DNA from: Notolepis coatsorum
Lineage: Eukaryota > Chordata > Actinopteri > Aulopiformes > Paralepididae
Direction of reading: 5' to 3'
DNA length: 64,000 nt
Assembly (NCBI GenBank): GCA_963971535.1
Contig: OZ020601.1
Span: 21,851,191-21,915,190, forward strand
In this document: in pieces, positions 1 to 10,115 of the stretch
Layout of the letters: every line of letters starts with the position of its first letter
Position numbering within the stretch: the stretch's first letter is position 1
Made by a program: the position numbers and the translations under genes
The notes under the pieces: generated by a model
What the model saw: only the letters and a program-made list of their open reading frames with translations
Told to the model about the DNA's origin: nothing
Database searches by the model: none

Positions 1-142
1 GAATTGTTGAAAGGGGGGCATTGAGATGCTCAAAGGGGGCACTAGACATCAGATTGGGGGGGGGGGGGGGGCGTTATGAAACATAGACATCAGAACCACT
101 GCTCTAGATGGCCGTCTCTGTCACTACTCCCTGCCTGTTTAC

Positions 143-639
143 CTGACGTCAGTGGGGGGGTTCTGGGAGAAGGGGTTGAGGGAGCAGGCCAGGATCTGGA
201 CGATGGCTCCGGGGTGGTAGGTCTCCAGCACCTCCACCGCCATGGGGTAGACCGGCTCCTCGAAGGCCAGCTCGATGTAGTCCTGGCTACGGAAGCCCTT
301 GGGCGTGCGGCGGAACGGCGGCGGGGCGCTGGCGCACTGCTCCCACCAGGTCCCATAGGCCCTGAACACGGCGGTCTGGGTGAAGTCCCCGGAGCTGGGG
401 TAGACGTTGGGCACCCCTGCCAGGTTCCACATGGTGTAGGACATGCTGTTCTCGCTGCCGTAGTGCGAGCTGAAGTCCAGGACCTCCTTGGCATACTGCT
501 CCAACTCCACGCTGACCGGCAGCGCCGCCCGCTGGCCGGACTCCACGGCGCGGCGGCTGTTCAGCGCCTCGCCGCGTGTGCCGCTCCTGGAGCGCCGCCT
601 CAGACAGATATAGTAAAACATGCTCAGCAGGGTTAGCAT
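143..639 (-). CDS. fbxl4: fbxl4 first coding exon (F-box and leucine-rich repeat protein 4, N-terminal part)
   Basis: The minus-strand translation begins [16 protein letters not shown] and runs through [18 protein letters not shown] and [17 protein letters not shown] to [15 protein letters not shown] and NPPTDVR. I recognise this as the N-terminus of vertebrate FBXL4, a mitochondrial-associated SCF-type F-box protein that restrains mitophagy. The basic ICLRRR stretch after a short hydrophobic start fits its mitochondrial targeting region. The discoidin-like domain begins here; the F-box and LRRs must be on later exons, left of base 1. The exon ends at AG|GTAAAC (intron GT at 142-141), splitting an arginine codon. 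The start at 639 is the clearest conserved Met. An in-frame Met at 735 exists, but its 32 extra residues are a proline-rich run read from a C-rich tract and look non-coding. No splice acceptor directly precedes 639; CTTCCAG near 717 is a possible one. Confidence 0.93.
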
Positions 640-808
640 AGGGAACAGTTGGATGGGGGGTGGGGGGGGGAGGGGGAGGGAGGCACAGAGGGACCACACG
701 GCAGCCGACGCCCCCTGGAAGCACGACTGGCTCAACCTTCAGCCTCTACAAAGCGCACGCTAGAGGCCCAACTGCATGCATGATCTGTGGGTTAGAAAGA
801 GGACAAAC

Positions 809-1112
809 ACGCACCAGCATCAGAACAACAAGACAACACACACACACCAGCATCAGAACAACAAGACAACACACACACCAGCATCAGAACAACAAGACAA
901 CACACACACACCAGCATCAGAACAACAAGACAACACACACACACCAGCATCAGAACAACAAGACAACACACACACACCAGCATCAGAACAACAAGACAAC
1001 AGACACGCACCAGCATCAGAACAACAAGACAACACACACACACCAGCATCAGAACAACAAGACAACACACACGCACCAGCATCAGAACAACAAGACAACA
1101 GACACACACCAG
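809..1112 (+). repeat. A/C-rich minisatellite, array 1
   Basis: About nine copies of a 31-35 bp unit whose core is CAGCATCAGAACAACAAGAC followed by AACACACACACAC or AACAGACACACAC. The plus strand is nearly devoid of G and T. Apparent ORFs on both strands (for example THQHQNN repeats) follow from the repeat and are not genes. The same unit fills 2631-4777. Confidence 0.95.
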
Positions 1113-1189
1113 CAGGGTACAAAATAGTCACACGCCCACCGCCACAGGCTGGTAGATTTAATGTTTGGCCGTCATAAATTAAGGCCTGG

Positions 1190-1203
1190 GCGCCATCTGG
1201 CGG
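1190..1203 (+). promoter_or_regulatory. CTCF-like motif
   Basis: GCGCCATCTGGCGG is close to the well-known CTCF core orientation GCGCCMYCTNSTGG, with one departure (GCGG for GTGG). It sits in non-repetitive DNA between the two minisatellite blocks, in the presumed 5' intron of fbxl4. A motif match alone is weak evidence. Confidence 0.3.
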
Positions 1204-1332
1204 CCAACAAAATCCACTGCATGCGTCGGCATTAATATGATATGAGTAGCCTCCAGCTGGAGGGAGAAATGTCGTGGGAGCGGGCGAAAGTTGCCCAATC
1301 TGGAACAATCTCCGGGGCTGCAGCTGGCCCCT

Positions 1333-1372
1333 ATTGGATGCGGGCGTGGTGAGTTGAAACGAAAGTGAAACT
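1333..1372. promoter_or_regulatory. ISRE/IRF-type element with inverted CCAAT box
   Basis: GAAACGAAAGTGAAACT at 1356-1372 matches the interferon-stimulated response element (reverse complement AGTTTCACTTTCGTTTC). An inverted CCAAT box (ATTGG, 1333-1337) and a GC-box-like GGGCGTGG lie just upstream, so the cluster resembles a small interferon-responsive promoter. No ORF starts next to it, so any target is unknown. Confidence 0.4.
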
Positions 1373-1615
1373 GTGTGTGTGTGTGTGTCACGTCTCACGT
1401 GTCCGTTCTAATGTTTACAAACAATGAACCTTTAAATGTAAATGAGATGCGCTCTGCTCACGAGATCAAGTTTGTAACATGAGACGCACACGAGGTCTGT
1501 CTTCATCCGTTCTTTAGCCTACAAAAAAACCTGCAATCGTGTTTTTGATTGTGCTCTGATATTTAATTTTGCATTTGATTTGACCAAATATGTGGAGGCA
1601 TATTTTGTACCCTGG

Positions 1616-2160
1616 TTATTTCGCGTTTGTAACGTCATAACATCAGTGGAGGCTGCTGACTGATTAATAATAAGCTCTCTTTATTTCGCGGAGCATAATG
1701 TGATTTCGCGTTTGTAACGTCATAACATCAGTGGAGGCTGCTGCTGACTGATTAATAATAAGCTCTCTTTATTTCGCGGAGCATAATGTGATTTCGCGTT
1801 TGTAACGTCATAACATCAGTGGAGGCTGCTGCTGACTGATTAATAATAAGCTCTCTTTATTTCGCGGAGCATAATGTGATTTCGCGTTTGTAACGTCATA
1901 ACATCAGTGGAGGCTGCTGCTGACTGATTAATAATAAGCTCTCTTTATTTCGCGGAGCATAATGTATAATGTTATTTCGCGTTTGTAACGTCATAACATC
2001 AGTGGAGGCTGCTGACTGATTAACTCGTAACGTCATAAACCAACTACCAGATTCACTCGTCACTGTACATCAGTGGAGGCTGCGTAACTGACTAACTGAT
2101 TAACTAGAAACTGCACATTGAGGGGGTTTGAATCACGCTACATCAGTGGAGGCTGCTGAC
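1616..2160 (+). repeat. 88-bp tandem repeat, about five copies plus decayed tail
   Basis: TTTCGCGTTTGTAACGTCAT recurs at about 1620, 1705, 1793, 1881 and 1976, giving periods of 85, 88, 88 and 95 bp. Each unit also contains CATCAGTGGAGGCTGCTG, TTAATAATAAGC and TTTCGCGGAGCATAATG. From 2030 only the CATCAGTGGAGGCTG part persists. The middle copies are nearly identical, indicating recent expansion. Confidence 0.9.
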
Positions 2161-2630
2161 CAGATTATTATTATATTATATTAGGGGTGGACGGTATTAT
2201 TATTATTATCTATTATTATATTATTATTCCATACAAGGCTGGATGCATTACAGACTCCGCTAACATCCCTTGTTGCCTTGTAGGTGGCAAGTATGGATTT
2301 GTTTATCTTGTTTGAAGTTGTTTTAATATGTTCTTTAATTCTTTTGCTTCCATATTGTAAATAAATTCGCAATAAATTATTTGCATTTAAAACTATTAAC
2401 GCTGACTCATTCCTTCAGTCCACTCAAAATTATGCTAATATTCCTTATGTTGTTTATGATATTAATTGAAAATAGCATACGAGAGTATTATATAGTAATA
2501 ATAACACATGGCGATATACTAAAAAGCTATTTATAATTTTTGGCTGGTAAAACATCTGGATGGCTGGTAGTTTTTAAAATCTACCAGCCAAATGGCTGGT
2601 AAGTCAAAAAGTTAAGTTTGTTCCCTGCGG
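2161..2630. other. AT-rich spacer, no gene
   Basis: It starts with imperfect (ATT)n at 2165-2228 and continues as AT-rich DNA without a supported ORF. A small perfect palindrome, GGCTGGTAG (2562-2570) and CTACCAGCC (2581-2589), lies just before the second minisatellite array. Confidence 0.6.
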
Positions 2631-4777
2631 ACACCAGCATCAGAACAACAAGACAACAGACACACACCAGCATCAGAACAACAAGACAACACACACACGT
2701 GGTCAGCATCAGAACAACAAGACAACACACACACACCAGCATCAGAACAACAAGACAACAGACACACCAGCATCAGAACAACAAGACAACACACACACCA
2801 GCATCAGAACAACAAGACAACACACACACCAGCATCAGAACAACAAGACAACACACACACCAGCATCAGAACAACAAGACAACAGACACACACCAGCATC
2901 AGAACAACAACAAGACAACAGACACACACCAGCATCAGAACAACAAGACAACACACACCAGCATCAGAACAACAAGACAACACACACACACCAGCATCAG
3001 AACAACAAGACAACAAACACACCAACATCAGAACAACAACAAGACAACAGACACACACCAGCATCAGAACAACAAGACAACACACACACCAACTCAGAAC
3101 AACAAGACAACACACCAGCATCAGAACAACAAGACAACACACACACCAGCATCAGAACAACAATACAACAGACACACACCAGCATCAGAACAACAAGACA
3201 ACACACACCAGCATCAGAACAACAAGACAACACACACCAGCATCAGAACAACAAGACAACACACACACCAGCATCAGAACAACAAGACAACACACACACA
3301 CCAGCATCAGAACAACAAGACAACAGACACACACCAGCATCAGAACAACAAGACAACAGACACACACCAGCATCAGAACAACAAGACAACAAACACACAC
3401 CAGCATCAGAACAACAAGACAACAGACACACACCAGCATCAGAACAACAAGACAACAAACACACCAGCATCAGAACAACAGGACAACAGACACACACCAG
3501 CATCAGAACAACAAGACAACACACACACCAACATCAGAACAACAAGACAACAGACACACACTAGCATCAGAACAACAAGACAACACACACACACCAGCAT
3601 CAGAACAACAAGACAACACACACACACCAGCATCAGAACAACAACAAGACAACAGACACACACCAGCATCAGAACAACAAGACAACACACACACCAGCAT
3701 CAGAACAACAAGACAACAGACACACACCAGCATCAGAACAACAAGACAACACACACACACCAGCATCAGAACAACAAGACAACACACACACACCAGCATC
3801 AGAACAACAACAAGACAACAGACACACACCAGCATCAGAACAACAAGACAACACACACACCAGCATCAGAACAACAAGACAACAGACACACACCAGCATC
3901 AGAACAACAAGACAACACACACACACCAGCATCAGAACAACAAGACAACAGACACACACCAGCATCAGAACAACAAGACAACACGCACACACCAGCATCA
4001 GAACAACAGGACAACAGACACACACCAGCATCAGAACAACAAGACAACACACACACCAACATCAGAACAACAAGACAACAGACACACACTAGCATCAGAA
4101 CAACAAGACAACACACACACACCAGCATCAGAACAACAAGACAACACACACACACCAGCATCAGAACAACAACAAGACAACAGACACACACCAGCATCAG
4201 AACAACAAGACAACACACACACACCAGCATCAGAACAACAAGACAACAGACACACACCAGCATCAGAACAACAAGACAACACACACACACCAGCATCAGA
4301 ACAACAAGACAACACACACACACCAGCATCAGAACAACAACAAGACAACAGACACACACCAGCATCAGAACAACAAAGACAACACACACACACCAGCATC
4401 AGAACAACAAGACAACAGACACACACCAGCATCAGAACAACAAGACAACACACACACCAGCATCAGAACAACAAGACAACAGACACACACCAGCATCAGA
4501 ACAACAAGACAACACGCACACACCAGCATCAGAACAACAAGACAACACACACACACCAGCATCAGAACAACAAGACAACAGACACACACCAGCATCAGAA
4601 CAACAAGACAACACACACACCAGCATCAGAACAACAACAAGACAACAGACACACACCAGCATCAGAACAACAAGACAACACACACACACCAGCATCAGAA
4701 CAACAAGACAACAGACACACACCAGCATCAGAACAAGACAACACACACACACCAGCATCAGAACAACAAGACAACAG
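2631..4777 (+). repeat. A/C-rich minisatellite, array 2
   Basis: Roughly 65 copies of the same CAGCATCAGAACAACAAGAC unit as at 809-1112, period about 31-36 bp. Variants are an extra AAC (AACAACAACAAG) and an ACACACAC/AGACACAC alternation. Higher-order blocks recur, for example the tract near 3500-3690 resembles that near 4010-4190. The long open frames on both strands are artefacts of T/G-poor composition. Confidence 0.95.
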
Positions 4778-4855
4778 GTCTGCCCGTCTGACACACTTCC
4801 CTCCCAGGGAGCCACTGACGACCAGGCTGCTCCGTCTAAAGAAATATAAATCTAT

Positions 4856-5764
4856 CGAGAGGTTTTGTTTCAGAATTTTATCATCAATTACTAACGTCCT
4901 CGTATGAAACCCTCCAACTAGACTCTGTCTGGAGGAGGGATATACCAGACCTGGAAAATGACTTTGATTGGCAAGGAGCCTGGGCAAATGTCCGACTTAC
5001 ATCAAGGAACCCGGATCATCAACAAATCAACCTTAACTATATTCACAGGACATACTTGACTCCTATAAGACTGTGCCGAATGGGGCTTAAACAAGATTCC
5101 AAATGCACCCAATGTTCAAATGGGGACGAAGGGACATTTATGCACATGTATTGGGACTGCTCACCAGTTAAGGCATTCTGGAAAGATGTGACCCAACAAA
5201 TATCAAAACTCGTATCTTGGAATATACCTGTACACCCCTCGGTATTACTATTGAATGATGTTTTTGAGTTTGCAGTGAATCCACAGCTAAAGAGATTGGT
5301 TTTATCGGGTATCACAGTAGCCAAAAAGCTGATCGCATCACGCTGGTTTCAACCGGAAAAAAATTGCCGTAAAGTTTGGTTTCTTACATATCTCGATGTA
5401 ATTTACCATGAAATATCTACAGCAAGAATTCTGGGTCTCAATGAATCCAAAATGTCAATGTGGTTAGAAGTGGTGGAGAGAATAAAAGCTAGCTTATAAT
5501 GGTAGTGTCTGCCTGGTTAGGTGCGAGGGATAGTGGAGGTACTTCTCAAGGTGGGGTCCGGGAGGGGGGGGTTCGAGCTGGAGCATATGTGTGTAGGTTT
5601 TTTAGATAACAGGTATTAGGGGTATATCTTATATAAGACAACTAACTAAAATGTGATCTCATTGGATGTGCCCTGACAATTAATGCTTGTATATCTTATC
5701 GTGTGTTGTCATGTTTGTTTATATGTTTGTTTAAAAAAATAATAAAAAAATAAAATACAAATAA
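4856..5764 (+). mobile_element. 5'-truncated L1/Tx1-like LINE with 18-bp target site duplication
   Basis: A 3' LINE fragment ending in an A-rich tail is bounded by perfect direct repeats AAAGAAATATAAATCTAT at 4838-4855 and 5765-5782. That is the hallmark of target-primed reverse transcription with 5' truncation. The body encodes the C-terminus of an L1-type ORF2 protein. The insertion abuts the end of the minisatellite array. Confidence 0.88.
4858..5499 (+). pseudogene. LINE ORF2 C-terminal fragment (zf-RVT region)
   Basis: An open frame without its own start runs from the truncation point to TAA at 5497-5499, about 213 codons. It reads SVWRRDIPDL, DFDWQGAWANV, INLNYIHRTYLTPIRLCRMG, then a CCHC-type knuckle, CTQC with H and C in GTFMHMYWDCSPVKAFW. 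This arrangement is typical of the region after the reverse transcriptase in fish L1/Tx1-like elements. The endonuclease and RT domains are absent, so it is non-functional despite lacking stops. Confidence 0.85.
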
Positions 5765-5782
5765 AAAGAAATATAAATCTAT

Positions 5783-6289
5783 TTTATATCTTGTGTGTTA
5801 TTCTAATGGTCTTGGATAAGTTCAATAGACATTTGAGAATGTGAACGACTCTCCCCAACGCCAGCAACCAGAGAACTACTGGCTTGAGCTTGTGATGTCA
5901 TCCAAATGTAAATAGATTACGTTACGTGGAAAAGTGATTTTGACGAGTGATCTGACGAGTACTTGAGTATTTTCTTTAGTTGCCGCGTAGACGGAGCGAG
6001 GCGCCACACAGCAGCCCGGATGAGTCGGATACTTTCATCATAAACATTTAAAAGTTACACACTGTGGTAGGGAGGTTTGTGATCATGTTCTTAAATTGTC
6101 CATAGGATAGTGTTGCATCGATCCTTAGTGTGAGGATCATTCCAAGAAGTGGGTGCATCAGAACAAGCACAAACTGAACTCTTACGACCTTAAGTGTCTT
6201 ATAGTCTGTTGTAATAGAATTACTAAGAGTAATGAGAAAAGGTCTGTGGCCTTGAACACAAAGACTAATGACTGTATGATTAACAATAT
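5783..6289. other. Non-coding spacer
   Basis: Single-copy-looking DNA with no convincing ORF or RNA gene. It includes CTTGTGATGTCATCCAAATG near 5890, resembling the GTGATGTCATCAGGTATAAA motif near 26405, which suggests an old dispersed repeat. Confidence 0.4.
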
Positions 6290-6610
6290 ACAAGAAATAG
6301 GGATGCACCGATCCGACTTGTTCAGTCCCGATACCTAGAGCCATATGAAATCCGCGTTCACGGAATCGCGGACGGAATCGCGGAATTAACCAATAAAAAT
6401 GGAATCAACTGCAAAACGTGGAATATTGCAGAATTTGGCCTAATCTGGACTGAAATTTCGTTTTTGGGTGGAACGTTTGGTGCACAAGCGACCGGGGAGG
6501 CGGGGCCTCTACAGCGTGTTACACACAACACAGCCGCGGTGCTCAATCGTCTGGCTGCTTCAGTGTTAACATCGTCAAGAAGCTAAACAATTCCACAATA
6601 AGCCCTCAAT

Positions 6611-6715
6611 TCAAATGACTTTTATGCCTCCGGTGATAAGGTGTTTTGCTAATTCTGTCAACGTTCCGTGGACTGGACCCGCAAAAACACTTGCGACACT
6701 ATTGTGATTAAATAG
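6611..6715 (+). pseudogene. Fossil transposase exon with CGGBP1-like zinc finger
   Basis: The frame reads SNDFYASGDKVFC, a TAA stop, then FCQRSVDWTRKNTCD before frame loss. The C-x2-C spacing followed by DWTRKNTC resembles the N-terminal zinc finger of hAT-derived proteins of the CGGBP1 kind (C..C, then NDHLKS-type histidines). A stop occupies the residue between the two cysteines, and the expected DHLKS tail is replaced, so this copy is dead. Recognition rests on the short motif. Confidence 0.65.
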
Positions 6716-7100
6716 CTATAACGTTAGGACGTTTAGCGTCTAGCTAAATCTAGTGCACCCATCCATTTGTTTAATAATGCAAACGATTGTCATTATACAC
6801 TGCCCTTTATAAACTAAATACACTTAAATAGCTATGTAACGTTATAGGACTATCTATGGAAATGATAGCTTCTAGAAGTTCTAGCTAAATCTGGTGCACC
6901 CATATTTGTTTAATGCAAACGATTGTCATTATACACTGCCCTTTATAATCTAAATAAACTTAAATAGCTATGAAACGTTACAGTACATAGGACTATAGAT
7001 GGAAATTATAGCTTCTTGCTAAATCTAGTGCACCCATCCATTTGTTTAATGCAAACTATTGCCATTATACACTGTCCTTTATAAACGAAATAAACTAAAC
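6712..7100 (+). repeat. Three diverged tandem copies inside the inner hAT
   Basis: A unit of about 115-137 bp begins AATAGCTAT near 6711, 6827 and 6964. It contains CTAGTGCACCCATCCATTTG, GCAAACGATTGTCATTATAC and ACTGCCCTTTATAAAC. Confidence 0.8.
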
Positions 7101-7634
7101 TAAAGGTGCCTAAATTATGCATTACTAAATTTCATCACAATATAATAGATATAGCTAGGTTACTGACATTGTCATTGTGATAATGTCAGTAGTAGCTAGC
7201 TGTATCTATTGTTTACACTTGAAATATGTATTTTTATTTTGTCACAATATTAATTGAAAAATAGTGTAAAATTGAACTGTATTTCTGAGTTGCAGCACTT
7301 AAAAACATTAAATGGACTGTTATATCTTATTCAATTGTGGACATTTATTCATTCCCACTTATTAGACACTATTTCTGATGGTAAAATGAGCATAAAAGGC
7401 AAAATACAGAATTCTGAAATATTAAAACGGAAAAAATGGAATTTGGGAAAAAATAAAATGGAATTTGGAAAATAATAAAACGGATTTCATATGGCTCTAC
7501 CGATACCGATACCTGGGTTTGGGTATCGTTTTTTTTTATATTAAAATATATTTTTTTTTAAGAATTGTAAAGGATCACAAGTGTGTTTTTGATTTGTTGT
7601 AAACAAAGACAGAAAATAAACTTCATTCATTCAA

Positions 7635-8581
7635 TTAACACTTTGCCGCCCAACCAAGAGTTAACTCGGGTTTCGGTGACATGCGTTGAGGACCAGTTAA
7701 CTCGTGGCAAGTTGTTATTGTTTTATTCCATATTAATAAACGGATCAAGATCCCCGATCGACTCTGCAGATTTACCTGCCTCCTTGAAATCGGCGACATG
7801 CAATACCGGCCAGATCCTCTTAGGGGCGCCATCGCTCCACTGCAGTATCATTGAGGGCGAATGGGAAAAAGATTATTTTACTGTCTATGGGCGTTTCATA
7901 TGAGCCTGGATCCCAAGCGAACATCCTCCACCGTTGATCACGGTTCGAAGCGCAGATTTCAGCCTGGAATAATGGGATTTATGATCAGCCAATGGACATA
8001 TCGATCTACCAGATGCCGATGAATAATGGGGAAATGCTGCCGGCGATCACATGGGCTGACGGTAGGACACTCTTCCCCCAAATTACAGCCGGATTGGACA
8101 TTGTTGTAAAACGCAAGCGATCGATCAGTGAATGTGGCTACTTGACCGCACACTGTATTGCTAATCAATAATACTAATCGGCGTCCCCCGCCGCCCCCAT
8201 TTCATCCATAGATGCTCTGTAATAGTCCGGATGCTAAGCAGTTTGTTTTATTTAATTCGTATATATATACAACAGAAATGCCGTTCGATATAACGTGACT
8301 AGCCTTTAGCCCTATAAATAGCTTTCCAGAAAAAATACGAGACGAAAACTGCGATAAAGCTTATTTCACGACACTATAAAATGACAACCAACCGATGGAT
8401 TTTTATTTTCTTTAAGCCATTATGAAGGCACGGTTTATGCCCTCAAGTGACAATGAGAATGGACAGATAGCAATACTATAAAGTATATATATATAGCTAT
8501 CCAAAAGTACATCGGTTTGTTTACAAAGCGTTGTCCTCCAGCCACATATTAGATGGCGAGGGCCGGTCGTCAATGTGTTAA
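7635..8581. mobile_element. TTAA-specific (piggyBac-like) MITE, copy A
   Basis: Bounded by TTAA at 7635-7638 and 8578-8581. Termini are CACTTTGCCGCCC on the left and, reverse-complemented, CACATTGACGACC on the right. The interior shares CCAGATCCTCTTAGGGGCGC and GCCAATGGACATATCGATCT with copy D at 61797-62762. It sits within the outer hAT. No transposase ORF is present. Confidence 0.8.
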
Positions 8582-9017
8582 TAAACTGTATGCCTCACTG
8601 TCACTGTGTGGAAGAGACTGGGATCATTATTTTGTGCAAGGCAACATCAGGCTTGACTTAAAACATTACTTTCCTAACTTAGTGAAACTAAATGTAACAA
8701 ATTAACACATAGATATAAATGTACTGAATGGTTATCTTATTTTATTTATAAAAAAAAAATATATATATATATATCCGATATATATATTTTTTTTTACCGA
8801 TACCCGATCCAGCTATTTTACTGATATCGGCGGCAGATACCGATACCAATATCGGATCGGTGCATCCCTAACAAGAAACACAACGACAAAGTGTTGGATT
8901 TGTATTGTTATTACCTGCATTAATTACTATTTTTCTGATTCTCTGCATTGCTTTTATTCTGTCTATTTTATGCTCATTGTATGTCTATTTTACTGATGTG
9001 AACCCCTTTAGGCTGCA

Positions 9018-9088
<71 letters not shown>
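9018..9088 (+). repeat. (ATT)n microsatellite
   Basis: About 23 uninterrupted trinucleotide units. Confidence 0.97.
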
Positions 9089-9156
9089 GTGTAAGCCAGT
9101 CATTTGAGAAGGTAAGATAAGGTCCATAATTCCAGACAGTTTCCCCATCAATGGCA

Positions 9157-10115
9157 TTAACACATTGAGTGCCAGCGACAAGATTTATCGTTAGTTCATG
9201 CCGACCGTTGAGTGCCAGCGACGATAAATCTCGCTTTTTTTTATTAGCGATTTGAATTCATATTTCATCAATCTAGTCTCACGTTAGTGCTGCAAACTCT
9301 CTCTGAGCTCCATTGAGAAAATACTGCCCCCTATCGTCTCTCCCTGTTGTACTGCACCCCTTTGGAATGGATTGCATGAAACACATGGGGGGGGGGGATC
9401 CAGCTTCCTCATTTTACTTCTCAGACAAGTCATCCGAGAGGATCGGGATTCATTGCCGAGCCCCAAAACAGTGTGGAATACATATTTCCAGTATCCAGCA
9501 TTGGATCAATAAACGCGATCGATATTTGGAATGGCAATCAGGAATTGGAATAATCTTTTTGGAGAACATCTGATCTGAGGTAAGGAATCTATTTTACCAG
9601 TCTTAGGATAATCAGAACTTTTTTCACAGATATATCAACGTGTGCCCTATGTGTGTGTGTGTATGTGTGTGCGTGTGTATGTGTGTGTGCTGATGAGGAA
9701 ATGAGAGAATACATTTTTCAGCTCGCGTCTATAGCGTGCATAAGTACACATATACTATCGATAATCTAGCGTTTATTTGAAAACGATTCATAAATAGGCC
9801 GGAAAATGACAACGTTTTTTGTGTATTCCAGAATATTCCAGTAAAGGGCGATTATCATGGAATCTTTATATTTTCCTGATATTTAAAAAAAACAAGCGTT
9901 TTTCAAAATGGTATAAAATGGAAATTAACCAATTAAAAAACAATCCGATTCGACAATATTGACTGCAAACAAGTCATTGATAAGCGACGGCCAGATTAGA
10001 CACATAATTTAAGACATAGTTTATGCGTTTGCAAATATGAGAGCTCTATCATTGAAGTGGACGCTGGCATACGGAGGCTTTTAGCGCTCCGCATGGCTGG
10101 CAATCAATGTGTTAA
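9157..10115. mobile_element. TTAA-specific (piggyBac-like) MITE, copy B
   Basis: TTAA at 9157-9160 and 10112-10115. Termini CACATTGAGTGCCAGC and (reverse) CACATTGATTGCCAGC agree at 15 of 16 positions. A second CGTTGAGTGCCAGCGAC lies just inside the left end. The interior matches copy C (51726-52634) in opposite orientation, for example AAATACTGCCCCCTATCGTC here. No transposase ORF. Confidence 0.85.

Larger units (their letters stand above)
6336..7499. mobile_element. Inner hAT transposon nested in the outer hAT
   Basis: Perfect 19-bp inverted termini TAGAGCCATATGAAATCCG begin at 6336 and end at 7499, flanked by CCGATACC duplicated at 6328-6335 and 7500-7507. The target lies inside the GATACC-rich arm of the outer element. 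It carries a decayed exon of a transposase-like zinc-finger protein (6611-6715) and three diverged copies of an internal repeat. Confidence 0.92.
6298..8870. mobile_element. Outer hAT-type DNA transposon, non-autonomous
   Basis: Terminal inverted repeats TAGGGATGCACCGATCCG are present at both ends (6298 onward, and reverse-complemented up to 8870). They are flanked by the 8-bp duplication ACAAGAAA at 6290-6297 and 8871-8878. An 8-bp duplication is the hAT signature. Without its two inserts the element is about 450 bp, rich in GATACCGATACC-type repeats, with no transposase ORF. Confidence 0.9.

Noticed and set aside
76-636. Plus-strand 186-codon ORF
   Set aside because: Antisense shadow of the fbxl4 exon, whose minus-strand reading is clearly the conserved one.
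2618-4849. 743-codon open frame (THQHQNN repeats)
   Set aside because: It is the A/C-rich minisatellite read in one frame. Other frames and the minus strand are equally open, and frame changes follow unit-length variants.
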